From Shewanella jiangmenensis (GTDB lineage: Bacteria; Pseudomonadota; Gammaproteobacteria; Enterobacterales; Shewanellaceae), in the NCBI RefSeq assembly GCF_018596335.1, contig NZ_JAHEPS010000003.1, positions 124,001 through 188,000 on the forward strand: a DNA stretch of 64,000 bases. The letters run 5' to 3'. Shown in pieces: positions 10,301 through 17,287 of this stretch (position 1 is its first letter; each line of letters starts with the position of its first letter). A program made the translations under genes and the position numbers. Below the pieces are notes generated by a model that was given only the letters and a program-made list of their open reading frames with translations, was not told the origin of the DNA and did not search any database.

Positions 10301-12575
10301 TTTCAAGCAGCTTATCGAGCACATTTCTGTGCTGGGGCGATGGCAGAATAACCGCTGCCATGGTGCCTGCATCTTTGCCTTCAGGCACCGAGGCCATGGC
10401 ATCGCCGCGCTCGAATGCGAGGCGGTAGTAGCTGTCTGTGTCGATAACACCGGCGGCGCGAAGGGCCGATAGCTCGCCAAAGCTGTGACCTGCGACCGCA
10501 TCAAACTGAAAACCGGCGGCCTTTAATATTTCAAACTGACCCAGGCTCACGGCGCCGATGGCGCTTTGGGCAAAGCGGGTATTGGTAAGCGCCGCTTCAT
10601 CGGCTTTGCGCGCCTCAGCATCGAATTTAGGAATAGGAAACACCAGGCTTGATAACTCACCAAAACCATGGCGACCGGCATAGCCTCGGCGGGTAAATTC
10701 CGCATCGGCTACGCTGAACTCGGCGCGCATCTCGGGGTAGAGCATGGCAAGCTCGCCGCCCATGTTGAGGTACTGGCTTCCTTGTCCGGCAAAGAGCGCT
10801 GCGACCTTGGCCTTTTCATCCATGGCTGCAGCCCTGAAGCTCATGTCCAGGCTGCGCCAGTTGCCAGCGCCGCTGGTCAGTTTGCCAATGGCATCATCCA
10901 GCGCGTCTTTAAGCTCCTGACTGTTGCCGGCAAGCAAACCAAGCCTTGGCCAGCCTGGGTTTACCGCCTCGCCTGACAGCTGATAAGGCGCAATCAGCGA
11001 CTCAAAGCGCTCGTTGCCCTGATTGAGTTCGAGTTGCAGCGCTTTAAGTTCATCCAGCAGTGCCTCTGCAGTGGCGGCGGCAAACAGCAGCGGCACAGCG
11101 GCGGCGCGCAGGCGATAGGGCGCGCGGGCGTGATCCGGGCGGTATTCTTCCATCACCAGATGGAAGTTGGTGCCGCCAAAGCCGAAAGAGCTCACCGCGG
11201 CGCGGCGGGGCGTGCCATCGGGGCGCGGCATCCAGGGGCGCGGCTCGGTGGAGAGGTAAAAGGGCGACTCTTCTATCGCCATTTTGGGATTGGGTTTAAC
11301 CACGTTGATGGTGGGCGGCAGCACCTTGTGGTGCAGTGCCAGCGCCGCCTTGATAAGCCCGGCTGTGCCTGCGGTGGATTTGGTGTGGCCCACCTGGGAT
11401 TTTACTGAGCCAAGGGCGATATGCTGGCGCTCGTCGTTGCCTTCGGACATGACTATATTGAGACCGCCGAACTCGGCCACATCGCCTGCGGCTGTGCCTG
11501 TGCCGTGGGCTTCCATTAAACCTAAGGTGTGGGCGGGGAAACCGGCATCATCGTAGGCGCGGCGCAGCGCTTTGGCCTGACCTTCGGGGCGCGGCGCGTA
11601 AATACTCTTGAATTTACCGTCGCTTGAGGCGCCAACGCCTTTGATTACGGCGTAAATTTTATCGCCGTCGCGCTCTGCATCTTCCAGGCGCTTAAGGGCT
11701 ATCATGCCGATGCCTTCGCCAATCATCATGCCTTTGGAGTCGGCATCGAAGGGCTTGATTTTCTCATCCACGGTAAAGGCAGGCGTCTTGGAGAAACTCA
11801 TGTACATATAGGCGGAGTTGTCGGTACAGGCGCCGCCCGTGACCATCATGTCGGCGCGCCCTTCGGTAAGCTCGGTGAGCGCCATCCGCACCGCGGCAAG
11901 GGAGCCCGCGCAGGCTGCATCCACCACGCAGTTCATGCCGCCCAAATCGAAGCGGTTGGCAATGCGCCCGGCAATCACGTTACCAAGGCTGCCCGGGAAG
12001 GAGTTTTCTTCCCAGTGAATGTACTGGCTTTGGAATTTTTTAATCAGCATTTCGCTGTCATCGTCGCTTAAACCGCTCTCGCGAAACACCTTTTTGAGCA
12101 CAGGATATTGCAAACGGGCATTGAGGCTCTGGCTGATTTTTTGGCCGCCGCCTATGCCTAAGGTGATGCCGATTTTGTCGCGGTCATGGCCCGAGCCTTC
12201 ACGAATGCCGGCGTCTTCCAGTACTTCTTTCGCTACCACAAGCGATAAGAGCTGGGCGCTGTCGGTGAGCTCAAGAATATTGGGCGGCAGGCCGAACTCC
12301 ATCGGGTTGAAGTCGACCTCGGGGATAAAGCCGCCGCGTTTGCAGTAGCTCTTGTCGGCGACCTTTTTGTCGCGGTCGAAGTAGTCGTCCACCTGCCAGC
12401 GATCGGCGGGCACCTCGGTGATTGCATCGATTTTATCGACAATCAGATCCCAGAACTCGTTCAGATAGCGGCTGTTGGCAAACAGGCTCGCCATGCCGAC
12501 GATGGCGATGGGGGTGTCCTTGAGACGCTTATTAAGGCGCAGATCCTTGGCGTCGTGAGTCTGGGACTCGCTCAT
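4335..12575 (-). CDS. pfaA: PUFA synthase multidomain subunit PfaA (KS-AT-5xACP-KR-DH)
   Basis: Giant multifunctional subunit of 2746 residues. Domains in order: KS with Cys222 (DAACAGS), His357 (EAHGTGT) and His397 (VGHTKS); acyltransferase with AGQGSQYLNMG, Ser698 (AGHSFGE) and His807 (GAFHTPL); a Gln/Ala-rich linker; five ACPs, each with LGIDSIKR, whose phosphopantetheine serines are residues 1244, 1363, 1476, 1584 and 1876; a KR with LVTGGAKGVT and a SDYAMAN active-site segment around residue 2300; and a C-terminal dehydratase-like region with DHRLGGNSVLPTV. ACP4 and ACP5 are separated by about 290 residues, including a long Glu/Ala-rich linker. The ATG at 12575 overlaps the pfaR stop (ATGA), indicating translational coupling. 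The serines should be modified by PfaE, encoded at 16159-17178. Confidence 0.97.
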   Translation of the reverse strand: MSESQTHDAKDLRLNKRLKDTPIAIVGMASLFANSRYLNEFWDLIVDKIDAITEVPADRWQVDDYFDRDKKVADKSYCKRGGFIPEVDFNPMEFGLPPNILELTDSAQLLSLVVAKEVLEDAGIREGSGHDRDKIGITLGIGGGQKISQSLNARLQYPVLKKVFRESGLSDDDSEMLIKKFQSQYIHWEENSFPGSLGNVIAGRIANRFDLGGMNCVVDAACAGSLAAVRMALTELTEGRADMMVTGGACTDNSAYMYMSFSKTPAFTVDEKIKPFDADSKGMMIGEGIGMIALKRLEDAERDGDKIYAVIKGVGASSDGKFKSIYAPRPEGQAKALRRAYDDAGFPAHTLGLMEAHGTGTAAGDVAEFGGLNIVMSEGNDERQHIALGSVKSQVGHTKSTAGTAGLIKAALALHHKVLPPTINVVKPNPKMAIEESPFYLSTEPRPWMPRPDGTPRRAAVSSFGFGGTNFHLVMEEYRPDHARAPYRLRAAAVPLLFAAATAEALLDELKALQLELNQGNERFESLIAPYQLSGEAVNPGWPRLGLLAGNSQELKDALDDAIGKLTSGAGNWRSLDMSFRAAAMDEKAKVAALFAGQGSQYLNMGGELAMLYPEMRAEFSVADAEFTRRGYAGRHGFGELSSLVFPIPKFDAEARKADEAALTNTRFAQSAIGAVSLGQFEILKAAGFQFDAVAGHSFGELSALRAAGVIDTDSYYRLAFERGDAMASVPEGKDAGTMAAVILPSPQHRNVLDKLLEKDPAVVIANHNSSSQLVLAGPTEAVKAAVSALSADGIRAIELPVSGAFHTPLVGHAHEPFAAAIDKERFSDASAPLYANASGDKRPLDGKSLKQSLKAQMLEQVQFESQIESLYRDGVRVFVEFGPKNTLGRLVEAILGERSKGCLIVSLDAQSVAGQAGGRADSKLKLAALELAVAGFAIGNPDPYRQVLSAKPVAKTALTIKLGASNYLSPATVERMAAALKDGKVSKQIEIVEKIVEKTQYVTQSVPSQAAPAASQTTQHAGNAPQQAVNASPSALDALFAAQQQLASLHQQFLAIPAQYSEGVQALIQQQLALAAAGQSVPAASERALELFHQHQAETLRIHTEFMRAQAASSEQMLRSLTGQPFASQPVAATQQVAANAMAASAAQPLQPAVQQSAVQQAVQPAPVVTKAQVAAEVTAPAEASAVTPIAAQVANPAAAEVANPGATEVERVMLQVVADKTGYPTEMLDLSMDMEADLGIDSIKRVEILGTVQDELPNLPELDAAAMAECRTLADIVKLMSASLPAATSAAVAMTAAPAALSAVPLTVPVAVPVIGAAAAPAAGADEVKHTMLAVVADKTGYPTEMLDLSMDMEADLGIDSIKRVEILGTVQDALPNLPELDAAAMAECRTLADIVNLMSASLPLATQAEAALVSTALVSTATVNSAPVNTAQPSVSAADITHTMLSVVADKTGYPAEMLDLAMDMEADLGIDSIKRVEILGTVQDALPNLPELDAAAMAECRTLADIVNLMSASLTAEAPAVSQAPVSPLSLAEQAQASQPTPAADDITRTMLAVVADKTGYPTEMLDLAMDMEADLGIDSIKRVEILGTVQDSLPNLPELDAAAMAECRTLADIIACFGGDSALNTVDNLAANAVSANDTEVNDVAEAAVAEVAEVAEVAVAADPVTEAPVSAENIEPDTETAAEAETLAEIAEEAETKPDTNAAPVIAETVEAETVEAETQAEVETETEAKEQTAGFDILAAELVAAVSETLNAAELPKASSAAELPKATSPEEHSPEPTNSPEPATNSPEPETGAEQERAAKAQSAAMQPSKPAQASVKAAAAPSSQALPQPSPQDILDTMLLTVADKTGYPVDMLDLAMDMEADLGIDSIKRVEILGTVQENLPGLGEVDAAALAECRTLGQIVETFALPGNFSGQTDTGNANTPALAPHTGVSLKKLPAANRLEADSAAGLFAADARVIVLDDGHNAGILAGRLVAKGLDVTVVRPKALATQSVLDASIDAHTLSDDSDDAVASFITDIGEVSAFIHLQPQENITGVKQGAPTDQNAFSDSAFNFVSLAFLFAKHLATGFSAGSDQRRAFITAARMDGKLGLGNRPCELNQAALFGLTKTLAHEWPGAHCRALDVATELDASALADAVLDALYGIDTELEWGVSADGRFGAIASELTGNSAKISLSSADKILVTGGAKGVTLDCALALAKETGAHFILAGRSKPISAEDFPDWALGLKASELKQAAIQELLASGKRPLPKEVEALIAPLISALDIQSAINRFEAVGASAEYLPLDVANSDSVARALAPIQAIAPITGLIHGAGVLADKLIQDKNLDELGRVFGTKVGGLKALLETLPNLELLALFSSAAGFYGNKGQSDYAMANEVLNKAAHQFGQNGMRRVVAFDWGPWDGGMVNESLKKMFLERGVYVIPRDLGANLFAEAVLRRDACQILVGSSMQGAGEQQGLTAKKPDGHVSIGCSLQRHAMDILKDHRLGGNSVLPTVCALDWITSAAANCFPLGGASWQVQDYRLLKGVVFDTDSKALLLTLSQADTGLIAKIECDGRPQYEASLVASAECELPTHDSPAINPEPVASGSALYLDGSLFHGPSLQVLGDVSAFDDSGLCLSYALSSSAGSDANFAKLAQQDALLQSLLVWARLKYDAASLPASLGTLTQIRELANGETGHIRLWVKSHTSRQLTADVALYDAQGQLASAMENVRVTISKALDKAFLSEHKQHDAPLAPAKG
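6830..8940 (-). repeat. Five ACP-encoding repeats in pfaA
   Basis: Five near-identical ACP units whose serine codons lie at 8844-8846, 8487-8489, 8148-8150, 7824-7826 and 6948-6950. The first four are spaced 108 to 119 residues apart. The DNA is highly similar between units around the serine, so recombination changing ACP number is possible. The fifth is set apart by an acidic linker at about 7040-7700. Confidence 0.95.
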
Positions 12576-13387
12576 GGGGCAACTCCTGTGGGCGCCGGGT
12601 TTGGCGGCGACTTTTTACGGTTTTTGGCGCTCTTTGCATCGGGAAAGCGCGCCAGAAAGGTTTGATAGTTACGGGCCAGGATTTTCCTGAGCCTGAAGGG
12701 CCCATGGTGCAGCACATGGGTGATGTAACGGTCGGCGGCCTCAATGTCGGCATCGCCGCGCTCGTCGGGGTAGATGTCCACGTAAACCCAGTCGTGGGCT
12801 GGCGCCATGCCAATCAGCACCGAGAAGGAGCCTTCGTCCTCCAGTGGCACATGCATGGCCTCAATCTGCACCACGGTTTGTTCATCTTCTGCGGGCAGTT
12901 TGAGGGTTTGCGCCAGAGTATGGCTGTTTAAGGTGTAATGCTCAGTGCCGGCATCTCGGCAAATCGGCAGGCTGGCAAAGTGTTTATCCGGCAGCGATTC
13001 GTTGGGGGTAATATCACCAAGCCGTGAAACGCCGTGGCGCTTGAGGCAGCGGGCGAGACCTGAGCGCGACACATTGGGATTAATGTGGCGCTGGGTGACT
13101 TCGAGCAACTTATCCAGGGTGAGTTTGAGCTGATACCTGAGGCCCACCACCACATATTCCTGCACCGGTGTCAGGGTGGTGTTGAGGTGATGGGGCAGAT
13201 TGGAGCTGTCGGCGACCGTGGCGCGGTTTTTCCACTTTCTGACCGTGGCCGGGGTGATATTGAGCACACGGGCAAGCTCAGCCACCCCCAAGGGCGACTC
13301 CTGGATAAAACGGCGCATCTCCACCGTGGTGGTGGCATTGCGATGGCGGGCTCCGTCGACGGGGCCTTTGGCTTTGTCCGCGCTCAC
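12572..13387 (-). CDS. pfaR: PfaR, regulator of the pfa operon; apparent domesticated IS481-type transposase
   Basis: First gene of the pfa operon, 271 residues, presumed DNA-binding regulator of PUFA synthesis. Two helix-turn-helix segments are visible: VAELARVLNITPATVRKWKN (about 34-53) and NPNVSRSGLARCLKRHGVSR (about 103-122). Both, and the stretch NTTLTPVQE between them, match my memory of IS481-family transposases. The C-terminal half keeps the RNase H-like core (DWVYVDIYPDE), but the catalytic positions are altered: the expected VHVD-type Asp reads QIEAM and the expected TDNGKEF reads ARNYQTF. The protein ends before the third acidic residue. It is therefore probably non-catalytic. The start is GTG 13387; the upstream in-frame region has no ATG. 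The stop overlaps pfaA ATG (ATGA). The regulatory role is by family and position. Confidence 0.85.
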   Translation of the reverse strand: MSADKAKGPVDGARHRNATTTVEMRRFIQESPLGVAELARVLNITPATVRKWKNRATVADSSNLPHHLNTTLTPVQEYVVVGLRYQLKLTLDKLLEVTQRHINPNVSRSGLARCLKRHGVSRLGDITPNESLPDKHFASLPICRDAGTEHYTLNSHTLAQTLKLPAEDEQTVVQIEAMHVPLEDEGSFSVLIGMAPAHDWVYVDIYPDERGDADIEAADRYITHVLHHGPFRLRKILARNYQTFLARFPDAKSAKNRKKSPPNPAPTGVAP

Positions 13388-13735
13388 GCGGCCTGACTTC
13401 CCATGCTGCTTTTTATCCTTAACGAGGGGAAAATCCGTACGCTTGTCATCAGCTGTGACATTACATGACTACAAACAGGCGGAACCGGCAGAGCATTGTG
13501 TTGGTAAACTCTTGCGGCCAACACTGCATCCCTTGGGCTGCGTCAGTCAATGGTTGAGCAGATTACCTGAGCTTGCGCCAAGATACAATCAGGTGGGACT
13601 GGTGATTGCGATAGAGGCCTGGTTTGCCAATGTCATCGAAACCCGCATGAAACATGACCCCAGTCACCTTTTGGCCGGATCCCGAGGTCTATACTGGCTC
13701 TATTGCCGGATAAAATGTGACACAAGGAGGCCTGT
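13388..13735. promoter_or_regulatory. Divergent intergenic region between pfaR and the EF-G-like gene
   Basis: These 348 bases have no gene on either strand that I trust. They must hold the promoter of the pfa operon (leftward) and probably that of the EF-G-like gene (rightward). A partly palindromic TGTGACATTACA lies at 13454-13465, 67 bp upstream of the pfaR GTG, and TGTGACA recurs just before the EF-G-like Shine-Dalgarno. A TATACT near 13691 could be a -10 for the rightward gene, but no good -35 fits it. Promoter positions are guesses. Confidence 0.4.
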
Positions 13736-15784
13736 ATGGCTGAGTATCAAACCGCGAGGATCCGCAACATTGCCCTGCTTGGGCACACCGGGGCGGGTAA
13801 GTCCTCGCTTCTGGAGGCGCTGCTGTATGGTGCCAGGGCGATAAGTCAGAGGGGCAGGGTGGATAAGGGCACAAATCATGCCGATTTCACTGCCCAGGAA
13901 AAAGCTCACCAACACAGTCTCGAACCCTCCTTTTTAAATCTCGATGTCGATGCCCACCACGTAAACCTGATAGATACCCCCGGACTGCCCGACTTTTTTG
14001 GCCGCGCGCTGTTGCCGCTGCCGGCGGTGGAGTCTGTGCTTTTGGTGGTAAATGCCGCCACCGGCATCGAACCTGTGACCGCCCGTGCCTTCGAGGCTGC
14101 CCGCGCCCAGGGCAAGGTGGTGTGTATTTGTGTTAACCGTATTGATGGTCACCTCGACCGCTTGCCGGCCATCATTGAAGAGCTGCAAACCACCTTTGGC
14201 CCGCGCTGTCTGCCGGTTAACCTGCCATCCGCCGATGGCAATGATGTGGTCGATTGCTATCTGCACTGCGAAGAAAACCGCCCGACGCTGTTTTCATCGG
14301 CCGCCTCTGCCCGCGACGAGCTGGTGGATACCGTGCTTGAAGAAGATGAAGAGCTGATGACCCTGTATCTGGAGCAGGGCGAAATGCTGAGCGCCGAGCA
14401 GCTGCATGAACCGCTGGAAACCGCGCTGCGAATGGGGCATCTGGTGCCTGTGTGCTTTACCAGTGCCGAGCAGGAAGTGGGTATAGGCTCTTTGCTGGAA
14501 ATCATGGTGAAACTGCTGCCAAGTCCGCTGGAAGCCAATCCGCCGCAGTTTGTGAAGGGCTTTGGCGACAAGGCCGTACCTGTGGATGTAACCCAAAAAG
14601 CAGGCGATCATGTGCTCGCGCAGGTGTTTCGCGTTGGCATCGACCCCTACTTTGGCCGGGTGGCGGTGTTTCGTCTGTATCAGGGCAGTATGCAAAGCGG
14701 CATGAAGCTCTTTATCGGTGCCGATCGCAAGCAGGTTAAAGTGGCGCATTTACTGAAACTGCAGGGCGCTGAAACCACCGAAGTCGGCACCGCCGTGCCC
14801 GGCGATATCTGCGCGCTTTGCAAAATTGATGAGCTGGAAGTGGGCTCTGTGCTGCACGACAATCACGATGAAGATGAATTCCATCTGCCGGACCTAAAGC
14901 TGCCGCAGCCGATTTTTGGCCTCGCGGTATCACCAAAGCGCCGTGGTGATGAGCAAAAGATTGCCGAAGTGCTCGCCAAATTGATTGCAGAAGACCCAAG
15001 CCTGGCGGTATCCCAAAATGAGGCCGAAGGCCAGACTGTGCTGAGTGGCCTTGGTGATTTACACCTGCAGATTGCCCTCGAAAAAGCCCAGAGCGTGTTC
15101 AAGGTCGACATGGACACCTGCAAGCCTGCGGTGGCTTACCGTGAAACCGTGTGCAAGGCCGCCACCGCCCGTTACCGCCATAAGAAACAGTCCGGCGGCG
15201 CGGGGCAGTTTGGCGAAGTTGAACTCATGGTCGAGCCGCTGCCACGGGGCAAGGGTTTTGAGTTTGTCTCCAAGGTTGTAGGCGGCTCGGTACCAACCCA
15301 GTATATTCCGGCCGTCGAGAAGGGCGTGCGTGAGGCGCTCAAAGCCGGGCGCCTTGGCGGCTATCCGGTGGAGGATGTGCGGGTGACTGTACTTGATGGC
15401 AAGCACCATAGCGTTGACTCCAAAGAAATCGCTTTCGTGATGGCCGGTAAAAAAGCCTTCAACGAAGCCTTCCTGCAGGCAAGCCCGGTGATCCTGGAGC
15501 CTTTGGTCACCATGGACATAGTGGTCAGCGCCGATAACGTTGGCGACATTACCGGTGACTTGAGCTCGAGCCGCGCCATGGTGTGCGGCACTGAGGCCAG
15601 ACGCGATGGCAAGGTACGGGTCATGGCCGAAGCGCCGCTTGCCACTGTCGACAGCTACGCCACAAGGCTTAAATCCATGACATCGGGCGAAGGGGAATTT
15701 ACCCTAAGCTTTGCCCGCTACGAGGTGGTGCCACCGGCGGTGCAGCAAAGCCTGCTGCGTACGATTGAAGATAAGGATGATTGA
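13736..15784 (+). CDS. Elongation factor G-like GTPase (paralogue)
   Basis: EF-G-type five-domain translational GTPase, 682 residues. GTP-binding motifs: GHTGAGKS (P-loop, about 16-23), DTPG (G3) and VNRID at the G4 position where EF-G has NKMD. The catalytic His of canonical EF-G (DTPGHVDF) is missing: the sequence reads DTPGLPDF. The switch I motif RGIT is also not kept. Domain IV (SGGAGQFGEVELMVEPL) and the C-terminal domains are present. This places it in the EF-G-like/EF-G2 paralogue group rather than the housekeeping factor. The start has an excellent Shine-Dalgarno, AAGGAGG, 7-8 nt before the ATG. It lies between pfaR and pfaE, but nothing shows a link to lipid synthesis. Confidence 0.9.
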   Translation: MAEYQTARIRNIALLGHTGAGKSSLLEALLYGARAISQRGRVDKGTNHADFTAQEKAHQHSLEPSFLNLDVDAHHVNLIDTPGLPDFFGRALLPLPAVESVLLVVNAATGIEPVTARAFEAARAQGKVVCICVNRIDGHLDRLPAIIEELQTTFGPRCLPVNLPSADGNDVVDCYLHCEENRPTLFSSAASARDELVDTVLEEDEELMTLYLEQGEMLSAEQLHEPLETALRMGHLVPVCFTSAEQEVGIGSLLEIMVKLLPSPLEANPPQFVKGFGDKAVPVDVTQKAGDHVLAQVFRVGIDPYFGRVAVFRLYQGSMQSGMKLFIGADRKQVKVAHLLKLQGAETTEVGTAVPGDICALCKIDELEVGSVLHDNHDEDEFHLPDLKLPQPIFGLAVSPKRRGDEQKIAEVLAKLIAEDPSLAVSQNEAEGQTVLSGLGDLHLQIALEKAQSVFKVDMDTCKPAVAYRETVCKAATARYRHKKQSGGAGQFGEVELMVEPLPRGKGFEFVSKVVGGSVPTQYIPAVEKGVREALKAGRLGGYPVEDVRVTVLDGKHHSVDSKEIAFVMAGKKAFNEAFLQASPVILEPLVTMDIVVSADNVGDITGDLSSSRAMVCGTEARRDGKVRVMAEAPLATVDSYATRLKSMTSGEGEFTLSFARYEVVPPAVQQSLLRTIEDKDD

Positions 15785-15878
15785 TTCTAAGGATATTTGG
15801 CCCGGCGCTGTAGCGAGTTACAGCGACCGATAGTTTGCTTTAGCAGTTTCCCTTTAAACCTTTGTCTTTCAAACCTTG

Positions 15879-15911
15879 GCGGCGCGCATAAAGTTTATGG
15901 CGCCGCTTTTT
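15879..15911 (+). terminator. Rho-independent terminator after the EF-G-like gene
   Basis: Stem GCGGCGC (15879-15885) pairs with GCGCCGC (15900-15906); an inner CATAAA/TTTATG can extend the pairing. CTTTTT follows. Confidence 0.8.
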
Positions 15912-16158
15912 ATTTGCGTAACCTCATGTTTTCCCTGACTTGTATTAGTGTTTCGATAAGCGGGCTTGTGAGCGCAGATGTTGGCAGCGAGCTCGGTTTA
16001 CGTCGCGCCTCTTACCTTGGTGCTTTCGCTGATTTGATATCGATTTTGGGGTCGTCAGAGACGTTGACTAAGACAACGCCCTTCGCTGCAAGACTTGGGA
16101 ATTACGCCAAAGCTTGTCACAATAGCGGCCATCTTAATCCGGCGGTGCGTATCTTAAT
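15912..16158. other. Intergenic stretch before pfaE
   Basis: No credible gene. A 121-codon open frame beginning at 15797 crosses the terminator and has no recognisable protein character. A pfaE promoter is expected here, but I see no convincing -35/-10 pair. Confidence 0.4.
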
Positions 16159-17178
16159 TTGAATCTTTTATCTAAAGGCGGCGACAGCCCTGAGCTAATC
16201 GACGCCAACACTCCTCAGGTTTTCCTGTCGCTGATTTCGCTGCCGCCGACCGAAACCTCTTTGCATCAAGCTTCATTGCACCAGGCTTCAATGTTCGAAG
16301 CCTCAGTGCCCGAAGCCTCAGTGCCTGAAGCCTTGCTGGAGTCCTGTGAGGCTTGGCTGAGTGAGCAGGAGCGTGAGCGTATTGCACGGATGAGCATGCC
16401 GGCAATGCGTGAGCGCCAGCGGCTTATTCGCCTGTGCGTGCGCGCGGTGCTGTCGCGTGTAACCGGCATACCGCCCACTGCGCTGCAGTTTACCTTTGGG
16501 CCCAATGGCAAACCGGCGCTGGCGTCGCAGCCGGATGTTGCCGGCGCAAAAGAGGTTGATTTCAATATCAGCCACAGCGGCGATATGTTGGTGGTGGCCT
16601 GCATTAAACCGCTGAGCGCCGCTGGCAAGTGGCACTTTGGGGTGGATATCGAAAGGTTACGCCCTAAAACCGATATCGCGGCGATTTATCGGCATTACTT
16701 TTCAGAGCCCGAGCAGCGACTTCTTGAAGAGCAGGATGCCGATAAGCAGCGGGCGACATTTTTCGATTTATGGGCCTTGAAAGAGTCCTTTATCAAGGCG
16801 ACCGGCAGAGGACTTGCACAGGAGCTCAAAAGCTTTGGTTTCAGCTTTGCTGATGCCGCGCCGTCGCCATCCAACCTGCCGCAGAAAGGCAACTTGCAAC
16901 TTAACGATGTTCAGCGTTGGCGCGACGCTAAGCTGTCGCTCTTTGGCAAGCGGGAAGAGGCAGCTCAGTGGGCGGAATTTGACTGGCAGTCGCTGCTGAT
17001 AAACCTTGATGCTGAGTATCGGCTGGCGCTGACGCTTGGGTTATCCGGCGCCGCGTTAGTTGATGATGTTAAAGGCGCTGGCGCGCCAAAGGGCGCCAAG
17101 GTTCAGGATTTTCGCCTTGCCGATATTGTCCGAATCACGGCTGAAGATGCGATTGATTTACTGAAGGCGGCGCGTTAG
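16159..17178 (+). CDS. pfaE: PfaE, Sfp-type 4'-phosphopantetheinyl transferase
   Basis: Transfers phosphopantetheine from CoA to the ACP serines of PfaA, activating the PUFA synthase. The diagnostic motifs are all present: FNISHSGD, FGVDIERL (Mg-binding Asp/Glu) and WALKESFIKATGRG. The frame up to the first in-frame stop gives 339 residues, longer than usual for PfaE, because of an N-terminal extension with five pentapeptide repeats (LHQAS, LHQAS, MFEAS, VPEAS, VPEAL) encoded at 16261-16335. The start is unresolved: TTG 16159 is the first usable codon and has no good Shine-Dalgarno, while each repeat itself begins with TTG, TTG, ATG, GTG or GTG. The C-terminal roughly 60 residues are also non-conserved. 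Terminator 17246-17274 follows. Confidence 0.92.
   Translation: MNLLSKGGDSPELIDANTPQVFLSLISLPPTETSLHQASLHQASMFEASVPEASVPEALLESCEAWLSEQERERIARMSMPAMRERQRLIRLCVRAVLSRVTGIPPTALQFTFGPNGKPALASQPDVAGAKEVDFNISHSGDMLVVACIKPLSAAGKWHFGVDIERLRPKTDIAAIYRHYFSEPEQRLLEEQDADKQRATFFDLWALKESFIKATGRGLAQELKSFGFSFADAAPSPSNLPQKGNLQLNDVQRWRDAKLSLFGKREEAAQWAEFDWQSLLINLDAEYRLALTLGLSGAALVDDVKGAGAPKGAKVQDFRLADIVRITAEDAIDLLKAAR
16261..16335 (+). repeat. Five 15-bp tandem repeats at the pfaE N-terminus
   Basis: Units begin at 16261, 16276, 16291, 16306 and 16321, of the type NTGNNNGAAGCCTCA. The first codon of each is a possible start codon (TTG, TTG, ATG, GTG, GTG), all in the pfaE frame. Confidence 0.9.
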
Positions 17179-17245
17179 AGCCGCAAATTACAATACGGCA
17201 GTTAGTCACAATAGCCTGAACAGTGCAACTCAATAAAAAGTCAGT

Positions 17246-17274
17246 AAAAAAGCAGCCCGTGGGCTGCTTTTTTA
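17246..17274. terminator. Bidirectional terminator between pfaE and queF
   Basis: AAAAAAGCAGCCC, loop GTG, GGGCTGCTTTTTT: a strong stem with A-tract before and T-tract after. It serves pfaE (plus) and queF (minus), which converge here. Confidence 0.95.
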
Positions 17275-17287
17275 TGCTTGGCAGAGA

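Noticed and set aside
15797..16162. 121-codon plus-strand frame after the EF-G-like gene
   Set aside because: Runs through the terminator at 15879-15911, no ribosome site, no protein character.
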